A DNA stretch of 64,000 nt, taken from Halomonas almeriensis (GTDB taxonomy: Bacteria > Pseudomonadota > Gammaproteobacteria > Pseudomonadales > Halomonadaceae). The notes beneath the pieces were generated by a model that did not search any database, had not been told where the DNA came from, and saw only the letters and a program-made list of their open reading frames with translations. A program made the position numbers and the translations under genes. Positions 55,515 through 62,072 of the stretch are shown piece by piece. The stretch lies in contig NZ_JAUFPO010000009.1 in the NCBI RefSeq assembly GCF_030409235.1, forward strand, positions 1 through 64,000, written 5' to 3'. Positions within the stretch are counted from its first letter, which is position 1; every line of letters starts with the position of its first letter.

Positions 55515-56815
55515 GGCGAGGTCTCCGCGGCGGGTTCCTCGGCGCCCAGCGCCCTGGCCACGCGCAGGGCGCTCCAGACGCCATCCTCATGGAAGCCGTT
55601 GCGCCAGTAGGCACCACAGTAATGGGTCAGGCCCCGGGGGCCGGAAATCTCCGCATGACGTTGCTGGGCGGCCTGACCGGCCAGCGTGAAGCGCGGGTGC
55701 GCGTAGCGATACTGCCCCAGGATGGTCTCGGGGACCATGGCGTCATCATCGTTGAGCGTCACGCACAGTGTCTTTGGGGCCTGAAGACGCTGGAGGATAT
55801 TCATGTTGTAGGTGACCGAGGCACGCGCCTCACGACCCCGGCCATCCAGGCGATAGTTCCAGCCCGCCCAGGCGCGCGGCCGACGCGGCAGCAGGCGCGT
55901 ATCGGTATGCAGGACCACGCTGTTGTCCTGATAGGGCAGGGCCCCGAGGATCTCGCGTTCGGCGTCGCTGGGGTCTTCCAGCACGGCCAGCGCCTGGTCG
56001 GCATGGCAGGCCAGCACCACCTGGTCGAAGTGCTGGCGACCCGCGGCCGTGCGCACCTCGGCCTGCTCGGCATGGCGCCTGACTCCCAGCACCGGTGTGT
56101 CGAGATGGATGCGCTCGGCATAGGGCGCGGTCAGGGCCGGGATGTAGGCGCGTGAGCCACCGACGATGGTGTACCACTGAGGGCGCTGGGTGACCGACAG
56201 CAGGCCATGGTGATGAAAGAAGCGCACGAAGAAGCGCAGCGGAAACTGGCGCAGGTCCTCGATGCTGGCCGACCAGATCGCTGCCCCCATGGGCAGCAAG
56301 TAGCGGTCCTGAAAGGCCTGCCCATAGCCACGCGCATCGAGGTACTCGCCGAGGGTTAGGTTCTCGGCCAGGCGCTGCTCGCTCAGCTCGCGGGTGGCTT
56401 CGCGGTTGAAGCGCAGGATGTCGCGCAGCAGCCCCAGGAAGGACGGCTTGAACAGGTTGCGGCGCTGGGCGAAGAGTGACGTCAGGGTATGGCCGTTGTA
56501 CTCGAAGTCGCGCCGGGTCTCGTGTACCGAGAAGCTCATCTCGGTGGGCTGGGACTCGACCCCCAGGGCCGCGAGCAGCCGCTGGAAGTGAGGGTAGGTG
56601 CGATCATTGAAGACGATGAAGCCGGTGTCGACCGCATACGGCTGGCCCTCGAGGGTCACATCGACGGTCGCGGTGTGGCCGCCCAGCCGCGGGCCGGCCT
56701 CGAACAGCGTGACCCGGTGGCGCTGTGACAGATACCAGGCGGCCGCCATGCCGGCGATGCCGCTGCCGATGACCGCGATACGCTGACCGGGTCGCGTGGC
56801 GTCGGCGGACGTCAT
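55508..56815 (-). CDS. FAD-dependent oxidoreductase (amine-oxidase / desaturase-like)
   Basis: A 435-aa flavoprotein with the N-terminal dinucleotide fold IAVIGSGIAGMAAAWYLSQRHRVTLFEA and the second FAD-contact region GGHTATVDVTLEGQPYAVDTGFIVFND. It is annotated in related genomes as a NAD/FAD-binding or amine-oxidase-like protein. In this operon type it may act on acyl chains, for example as a desaturase. The start is ATG 56815, overlapping the SDR stop (ATGA). The open frame continues far upstream, but that part is a shadow of the SDR gene. Confidence 0.88.
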   Translation of the reverse strand: MTSADATRPGQRIAVIGSGIAGMAAAWYLSQRHRVTLFEAGPRLGGHTATVDVTLEGQPYAVDTGFIVFNDRTYPHFQRLLAALGVESQPTEMSFSVHETRRDFEYNGHTLTSLFAQRRNLFKPSFLGLLRDILRFNREATRELSEQRLAENLTLGEYLDARGYGQAFQDRYLLPMGAAIWSASIEDLRQFPLRFFVRFFHHHGLLSVTQRPQWYTIVGGSRAYIPALTAPYAERIHLDTPVLGVRRHAEQAEVRTAAGRQHFDQVVLACHADQALAVLEDPSDAEREILGALPYQDNSVVLHTDTRLLPRRPRAWAGWNYRLDGRGREARASVTYNMNILQRLQAPKTLCVTLNDDDAMVPETILGQYRYAHPRFTLAGQAAQQRHAEISGPRGLTHYCGAYWRNGFHEDGVWSALRVARALGAEEPAAETSPC

Positions 56816-57606
56816 GACGTGGTCTCTCCTGTGGTGTTCTGCCGGCTCATGCGGCGTCCCAGCCGAAAGCGCAGCCCGGGGGGCAGGATGCCCAGGAGTT
56901 TCAGCATCAGGGTGAAACGGCGCGGGAAGTGAATGTCCAGTCGGCGTGCCGCCAGGCCGCGCAGGATGGCGTCGGCCGCGGTCTCGGTATCGATGCGCAT
57001 GGGCATGGCAAAGTCGTTGCGATCGGTCAGCGGTGTCTTCACGAAGCCGGGGTGAATGATGCTGACGCCGATACCCTCCTGGTCCAGATCGAGTCGCAGC
57101 GACTCGAGGAAATGGCTCAGGGCCGCCTTGGACGCCCCGTAGGCCTCGGCGCGCGGCAGCGGCAGGTAGGCAGCGGCACTCGAGGTGGCCGCCAGCAGGG
57201 GCTGGCCGCCCTCGGCTCGGGCCTGTCGCAGCAGGGGCAGCGCGGCCTCGATACCGTAGAGGGTGCCGGTGAAGTTGGTGGTGAAGACGCGCTCGATCAG
57301 GGCCGTGTCGAAGTCCCGAGCCTCCAGGTACTCGCAGGTACCGGCATTGAACAGCGCCATGTCGAGGCCGCCGAAGTGGGCGCGGATCTGCTCGGCGGCC
57401 TCCAGCAGGGCGGCCCGGTCGGTGATGTCGACCGGCAGGATCAGCGCATTGTCGCGCCCCTCGGCCAGCTCCGCCAGATCCTCCTGGCGGCGGGCGCTCA
57501 GGGCGACACGATGCCCCTGGTCGAGCAGCCGCCGGGCCAGGCTGAGGCCGATCCCGGAGGTGGCGCCGGTCAACCAGATGCGTTGTGTCTGTGGCAGTGA
57601 CCCCAT
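56812..57606 (-). CDS. short-chain dehydrogenase/reductase
   Basis: A 264-aa classical SDR: cofactor motif TGATSGIG (13-20), NAG at 87-89, and catalytic Ser142/143, Tyr156, Lys160 (YGASK). It probably reduces or oxidises a lipid-derived carbonyl or alcohol in the same pathway as the neighbouring FAD enzyme. A GGGAG ribosome binding site precedes the ATG. It is 64 nt after the SnoaL-like gene and overlaps the FAD gene. Confidence 0.9.
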   Translation of the reverse strand: MGSLPQTQRIWLTGATSGIGLSLARRLLDQGHRVALSARRQEDLAELAEGRDNALILPVDITDRAALLEAAEQIRAHFGGLDMALFNAGTCEYLEARDFDTALIERVFTTNFTGTLYGIEAALPLLRQARAEGGQPLLAATSSAAAYLPLPRAEAYGASKAALSHFLESLRLDLDQEGIGVSIIHPGFVKTPLTDRNDFAMPMRIDTETAADAILRGLAARRLDIHFPRRFTLMLKLLGILPPGLRFRLGRRMSRQNTTGETTS

Positions 57607-57670
57607 AGTAGTCTCCCGAGGCGGAATTTATTGGCAATTCTGCAGTTACGTCCCGGCCGCGCCCTGGGTT

Positions 57671-58111
57671 TCATGCCGCGGCACGCTGCTTCAGGCGGCG
57701 GATGACCCGCCCCAGAATCGGTAACTGCTCATAAAGTAGCTCACCGGCATCGAAATAATCCCGGTGGTCACAGACCTTGTCGGATCCATCCGCGGCGAAA
57801 GTCAGTCGTGAACAGCCCTCCACCCTGTAGGATTTGCCCCCGGCCAGCCGTGGATGCGCCACCGACATGGTCCACACCACGAACGCCTGCTCCTGCTGAC
57901 GCAGCCCCTGGTGAAAGGTGAAGTGGCACTGGCTGACGTTGGCGTACAGCGCATCGAAATACGCCTGCAGCGAGTCGAGGCCAGTGACCTGATGCAGGGG
58001 GTCGCGAAAGCACACGTCGTCGGTGTAGATCTCGCCCAGCCTGTCGGTGCTCGCCTTGTCCAGTTCATGGTAGACATCACAGAAGCGGCGAAGTGACATG
58101 TCCTGCAGCAT
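57671..58111 (-). CDS. SnoaL/NTF2-like protein
   Basis: A 146-aa single-domain protein with the cone-shaped NTF2/SnoaL fold pattern: FCDVYHELDKASTDRLGEIYTDDVCFRDPLH, then beta strands VVWTMSVAHPRLAGG and CDHRDYFDAGELLYEQLP. Members bind small hydrophobic ligands or act as isomerases; the ligand here is unknown. GGGAGG lies before the ATG. It lies between photolyase and SDR genes, 29 nt after the former, so it belongs to the operon. Confidence 0.85.
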   Translation of the reverse strand: MLQDMSLRRFCDVYHELDKASTDRLGEIYTDDVCFRDPLHQVTGLDSLQAYFDALYANVSQCHFTFHQGLRQQEQAFVVWTMSVAHPRLAGGKSYRVEGCSRLTFAADGSDKVCDHRDYFDAGELLYEQLPILGRVIRRLKQRAAA

Positions 58112-58140
58112 GGAATACCTCCCTTGTTGCCCGCGAGCGT

Positions 58141-59553
58141 TCAGGCACTCAGGTTCTTGAAGGCGTCGAGTGCCCGAGCCCGAGCCGCACGATGCTCGAC
58201 TAGCTGAGCGGGATAGCCTGCGGCCTTACGCTGCTGGGCCGAGGGTTCATGGCGCGCCTGGGCCGGTAGAGCAGCCAGCTCCGGCACCCAGTGGGCAATG
58301 AAGCGTCCGTCCGGGTCGAAGCGCCGGGACTGGGTCGTCGGGTTGAAGATGCGAAAGTAGGGCACCGCATCGGTACCCGTCGAGGCCGCCCACTGCCAGC
58401 CCCCATTGTTGGCCGCGAATTCGCCGTCCACCAGGTGCTGCATGAAGAAGGCCTCGCCTCGGCGCCAGTCGATCAGCAGGTGCTTGGCAAGAAACATGGC
58501 CGTGACCATGCGCAAGCGGTTGTGCATCCAGCCGGTGTGACGCAGTTGACGCATGGCGGCATCCACCAGGGGGTAGCCGGTGCGGCCTTCCTGCCAGGCC
58601 TTAAGGCTCTCGTCGTCCGACCGCCAGGGCAGGGCTTCGGTATGTGGCTGAAAGGCATGATGCCGGCATACCTCGGGAAAGCCGACGGCCACATGCTGAT
58701 AGAACTCGCGCCATATCAGTTCGTTGACCCAGGCCACCAGACCGGCATCGCCCTCGGCCAGCCGCCCGTCATTCTCGGCGAGCACCGCCTGCATGCACTG
58801 CCGATAGGAGATCATGCCCAGCGCCAGGTAAGGCGACAGCGTGCTGGTCCCCTTCACGGCGGGAAAATCGCGCTGCTCGACATAGTGACGCCCGCGGAAG
58901 CGCAGGAATCGCTCCAGTCGGTCGCCCGCCGCCTCTTCACCGGCTGGCCATTCCTCGGCGGCCGCCGGCGCATCCTGCCAGGCCGGGGCCTCGGGGGGCG
59001 GGTCCGTCGCCACGGGAAATGCCTGTTGCGGAGCCGGGGCGTCGCGCAGGGTCAGGCGCTCGCCGCTGAGCTGGCGATGCCAGGCCTTGGCGAAGGGCGT
59101 GAACACCTTGTAGTAGTCGCCCCCGCCGGTCAGCAGTTCACCGGGCGCGTAGGCCACCGCATCATGATGGCCGATGGCCGTCAGGCCGGCTTCGTCGAAG
59201 GCCCGGGTGACACGGGCATCGCGTCGCGCCTCGTTCCAGGGATACTCGCGGTTGAAATGCAGGCGCTTTGCGCCGACCTCGCGGGCGATGTCCAGCAGCG
59301 TCTGCGGCACCTCGGTGTCATCCTCCAGGTCGCGGTGCAGCAGGGGAATATTCAGCCCCTGAAGCGTCTCGCGCAGCGCCAGGACGCCGCGATGCCAGAA
59401 GTCCAGCTTGTTGTCACCATGGCCATGCTGGCGCCACTGCCCCGGGGTGCGCAGGAAAACGGCCACCGCCGGGCCTTCCCGAGCGGCCTGTGCCAGGGCC
59501 GTGTTGTCGTGTACGCGCAGGTCGCTGCGAAACCAGATCAGGCTTGGTGTCAT
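58141..59553 (-). CDS. phrB: deoxyribodipyrimidine photolyase (CPD class I)
   Basis: Photolyase repairs UV-made cyclobutane dimers using blue light and FADH2. The 470-aa product (MTPSLIWFRSDLRVHDNTALAQA) is the E. coli PhrB size. It shows the antenna-binding alpha/beta domain and the FAD domain with NELIWREFYQHV, TGYPLVDAAMRQLRHTGWMHNRLRM and NNGGWQWAASTGTDAVPYFRIFNP. The ATG at 59553 is chosen; the extra upstream frame overlaps the MerR gene in another frame. Second gene of the light-responsive operon, after merR. Confidence 0.96.
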   Translation of the reverse strand: MTPSLIWFRSDLRVHDNTALAQAAREGPAVAVFLRTPGQWRQHGHGDNKLDFWHRGVLALRETLQGLNIPLLHRDLEDDTEVPQTLLDIAREVGAKRLHFNREYPWNEARRDARVTRAFDEAGLTAIGHHDAVAYAPGELLTGGGDYYKVFTPFAKAWHRQLSGERLTLRDAPAPQQAFPVATDPPPEAPAWQDAPAAAEEWPAGEEAAGDRLERFLRFRGRHYVEQRDFPAVKGTSTLSPYLALGMISYRQCMQAVLAENDGRLAEGDAGLVAWVNELIWREFYQHVAVGFPEVCRHHAFQPHTEALPWRSDDESLKAWQEGRTGYPLVDAAMRQLRHTGWMHNRLRMVTAMFLAKHLLIDWRRGEAFFMQHLVDGEFAANNGGWQWAASTGTDAVPYFRIFNPTTQSRRFDPDGRFIAHWVPELAALPAQARHEPSAQQRKAAGYPAQLVEHRAARARALDAFKNLSA

Positions 59554-59590
59554 GCGGGCTCCGGGAGTCGGTTGTCGAGTGAAGGGAGCA

Positions 59591-60529
59591 TCAGCGCGGG
59601 GCATCCGCCGTGGGTGGCCTGTCGACCAACAGCGCTTCCAGCCGGCCGATGGCCTCGGCCAGCTGGTCACCCAGCGAGATGACGTGCCGGTTGTCGATGT
59701 CGTTAGCACGGATGCGGGCCACCGGGCCGCACAGGGCCAGCGGTGCATCCAGCTGCTCGGCCAGGCGGGGCAGCTGGTGCTTGATCAAATCGGACTTTTC
59801 GGCCTTGCCGCTGGTCATCACGATCAGGTCGATGCCCAGTCGCTCGGCGGCCAGGTTCATACCCCGGGGCGGCAGCGGCGCATCCAGCAAATGCACGCGG
59901 TGGCCCTGCTCGCTGGCCAGCAGAGCGATGAGCAGCCCCCAGAGCGGGCTGTCGGCGTCCGGCAGAGAGGTCACAAGCACCTGGCGCGGCCCCGCCTGGG
60001 GATTGGCGTGGTACAGCCGTGTGCCGATCCGGGTCCGCAGGAAGGCCTCCAGTACCCGGCGCTGCAGCGCCATGCCCTGGTGCTCGTCGGCGCTTTCCTC
60101 CAGCGCCTCGACGACCGGCTGCCAGAGCCGTTCAATGCACACCCGAGCGGGGTACAAGGCCAGCACCTGGTTGAACAATGCATCCAGGCGCGGGCTGTCC
60201 AGCGCCTCGATGGCCGCCATCAATTGCTCACGCTGATGGGCCCAGTCATCCGTCTCGGGGCCAGGACGCGCCGTGAGCTCTGGCTTGTCGAGCAGCTCGC
60301 GCACCTGGCTGACGGGGACCCCACGATTCAGCCACTGCAGGATGGCCTCTACGCGTTCGATATCCTCGCGGGCATACAGGCGGTGTCCCTTGGGGGTTCG
60401 GTGCGGCCGCAGCAGGCCATAGCGACGCTCCCAGGCGCGCAGGGTGACGGAGTTGACGCCGGTGAGTCGCGATACCTCGCGAATCGGGTAGCGTGGCGTA
60501 TCACCGGGGAGATTCGCCTTTTGACTCAT
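59591..60529 (-). CDS. MerR-family regulator with B12-binding-like C-terminal domain (LitR/CarH-like)
   Basis: The 312-aa protein has a MerR helix-turn-helix (about residues 14-80, YPIREVSRLTGVNSVTLRAWERRYGLL) and a C-terminal region resembling the helical-bundle plus Rossmann layout of cobalamin-dependent light sensors. The cobalamin-binding residues of CarH (Trp-x9-Glu-His and the lower-ligand His of DxHxxG) are not found; the latter region reads DADSPLWG. It therefore looks like a B12-independent (class II LitR-type) member. Such regulators control photolyase and lipid-modifying genes in Pseudomonas. ATG 60529 follows GAGG. TTGTACA repeats lie upstream and are likely its operator. Confidence 0.85.
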   Translation of the reverse strand: MSQKANLPGDTPRYPIREVSRLTGVNSVTLRAWERRYGLLRPHRTPKGHRLYAREDIERVEAILQWLNRGVPVSQVRELLDKPELTARPGPETDDWAHQREQLMAAIEALDSPRLDALFNQVLALYPARVCIERLWQPVVEALEESADEHQGMALQRRVLEAFLRTRIGTRLYHANPQAGPRQVLVTSLPDADSPLWGLLIALLASEQGHRVHLLDAPLPPRGMNLAAERLGIDLIVMTSGKAEKSDLIKHQLPRLAEQLDAPLALCGPVARIRANDIDNRHVISLGDQLAEAIGRLEALLVDRPPTADAPR

Positions 60530-60577
60530 GATGGCCTCATGATGGGGGGCTGGAGGGGCGAGCGCTTCAGGCCAATT

Positions 60578-60605
60578 GTTGTACAGCGCTGAGGCATTGT
60601 ACAAC
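60578..60605. promoter_or_regulatory. paired TTGTACA repeats upstream of the merR-phr operon
   Basis: GTTGTACA (60578-60585) and TGTACAAC (60598-60605) form a perfect inverted repeat with a 12-bp spacer; each arm also contains TTGTACA in direct orientation 18 bp apart. The site is 49-76 nt before the merR start, a typical place for MerR/LitR autoregulation. Confidence 0.7.
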
Positions 60606-60624
60606 TCGTGTCTCAACGCTGCAC

Positions 60625-60996
60625 TCAGCGGGCATCATGCTCGGCGATCACCCCCGCCAGCGCCTCGATGAAGGCCGGGTGCTCGCCCACCGGGTCCAGC
60701 AGGTCAAGCTTGACATCGGGATGCTGGGCGCTCATGGCCTCCACCTTGGCGGGCACGTCCTTGCGTAGATGGCGGCCGGCGGCAAAGAATAAGGGCAGGA
60801 TCTCGACATGCTCGAAGCCTTCCGCGGCGAGCTGGGCCACCGTGTCTTCCAGCGAGGGATCGCAGAGCTCCATGTAGGCCAGGTGTAGAGGCTGGCCCAG
60901 GCGTTCGGCCGAGGCCTGGTGGATGCGCTCGAAGGGCTCGCGCCAGCGCGGGTCGCTCGATCCGTGAGCCATCAATATCAGCGCCTTCTTCATCAT
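60625..60996 (-). CDS. CbiX/SirB-like sirohydrochlorin chelatase family protein
   Basis: A short (123-aa) single-domain chelatase of the CbiX class, inserting a metal (Co or Fe) into sirohydrochlorin or a related tetrapyrrole. The putative metal-binding His are in LMAHGSSDPRW and FFAAGRHLRKD, and Glu in YMELCDPS. Translation may begin at either of two adjacent ATG codons (60996 or 60993). It lies upstream of, and codirectional with, the MerR-type gene, separated by 95 nt holding the operator repeats. The tetrapyrrole link to a B12-type sensor fold is noteworthy. Confidence 0.85.
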   Translation of the reverse strand: MMKKALILMAHGSSDPRWREPFERIHQASAERLGQPLHLAYMELCDPSLEDTVAQLAAEGFEHVEILPLFFAAGRHLRKDVPAKVEAMSAQHPDVKLDLLDPVGEHPAFIEALAGVIAEHDAR

Positions 60997-61071
60997 GCGG
61001 TCTCCAGAGAGTAGTGTGGCCGGAATACATTCAGGGTGCGATCAAGCTTTTGCCATGCAGACTAGCAAAGG

Positions 61072-61090
61072 TGTATAACCGTTGTATAAC
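61072..61090 (+). promoter_or_regulatory. tandem TGTATAAC repeats at the oxidoreductase promoter
   Basis: TGTATAAC occurs at 61072-61079 and 61083-61090, exactly 11 bp apart, so both lie on the same helix face. TTGCCA at 61050-61055 is 18 bp before the first TATAAC (61074-61079), which can act as -10. The repeats may be a second target of the LitR-like regulator. Confidence 0.55.
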
Positions 61091-61113
61091 ACAGCTCCAT
61101 CAAGGAGAACTTC

Positions 61114-62022
61114 ATGCGTGTATTGATCACCGGCGGAAGCGGGTTCGTGGGCCAGGCCCTGTGTCCGCTACTCAAGGAGCAGGGGCATCGCCCGATGGTG
61201 GTGTCGCGCTCCCCCGAGCCCGCACGGGCCGTGCTGCCCAGTGGCACGGACATTCGGCGCTCGGCGCTGGATTTCGTCGATACCCCGCCGGATGCCATCG
61301 TCAACCTGGCCGGCGAGTCGATCGCCGGCAAGCGCTGGAGCGAGGCCCAGAAGGAACGCCTGGTGAACTCGCGGGTCGAGACGACCCATGAACTGGTCAG
61401 ACTCTGCGAGCAGCTCTCGCACACCGGCCATGCCCCCGACGTGATGGTATCCGCCTCGGCCATGGGGTATTACGGGGATCAGGGGGACCAGGAGGTCGAC
61501 GAGGATACGACACCGCATGACGAGTTTGCCCACCGCCTGTGTCAGCGCTGGGAAGAGGCTGCCCAGGGGGTTACCGAGTTCGGCGCCCGGCTGGCGATTC
61601 TGCGCATCGGGCTGGTGCTCGACAAGGACGGAGGCACCCTGAAGAAAATGCTGCCGGCCTTCCGTTTGGGGCTGGGCGGACGACTGGGGCACGGCGAGCA
61701 GTTCATGCCCTGGGTACACCGCCACGACCTGGTGCGCATGATCGTCTTCCTGCTCGACGGCGACCAACATACGGGTGCCTTCAACGGCAGTGCGCCGCAT
61801 CCGGTGACCAATGCCGAGTTCACTCACCAGCTGGCACAGCACCTCAAGCGCCCCGCCCTGATGCCGGTGCCCTCCAGAGTGCTGGAGGTGATGCTCGGCG
61901 AGATGTCGCGCCTGCTGCTGACCGGCGCCGACATGCTACCGCGTCGCCTCGAGCAGGCAGGCTTCGAGTTCACCTACCCGACCCTCGACAAGGCGCTGGA
62001 CGATATCCTCGGCAGTTCCTGA
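61114..62022 (+). CDS. TIGR01777 family NAD(P)-binding oxidoreductase (epimerase-like)
   Basis: A 302-aa extended SDR with GGSGFVGQAL (residues 7-16), NLAGESIAGKRWSEAQK, the active-site-like region SASAMGYYGDQG and a C-terminal DUF1731-type domain (ALMPVPSRVLEVMLGEMS). The substrate is unknown; the family (E. coli YfcH) is widespread. Ribosome binding site AAGGAG precedes the ATG. It is transcribed away from the light-responsive operon from a promoter with tandem TGTATAAC repeats, so it is probably part of the same regulon. Confidence 0.9.
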   Translation: MRVLITGGSGFVGQALCPLLKEQGHRPMVVSRSPEPARAVLPSGTDIRRSALDFVDTPPDAIVNLAGESIAGKRWSEAQKERLVNSRVETTHELVRLCEQLSHTGHAPDVMVSASAMGYYGDQGDQEVDEDTTPHDEFAHRLCQRWEEAAQGVTEFGARLAILRIGLVLDKDGGTLKKMLPAFRLGLGGRLGHGEQFMPWVHRHDLVRMIVFLLDGDQHTGAFNGSAPHPVTNAEFTHQLAQHLKRPALMPVPSRVLEVMLGEMSRLLLTGADMLPRRLEQAGFEFTYPTLDKALDDILGSS

Positions 62023-62072
62023 GAGGGCGCCCGCGCTCAGCCGGGCCAGCGCGAGCGCCCCGGGCGGTCGGG

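Noticed and set aside
55508..57637. 709-codon minus-strand reading frame
   Set aside because: Only the part from ATG 56815 is the FAD oxidoreductase; the upstream half is an out-of-frame shadow of the SDR gene.
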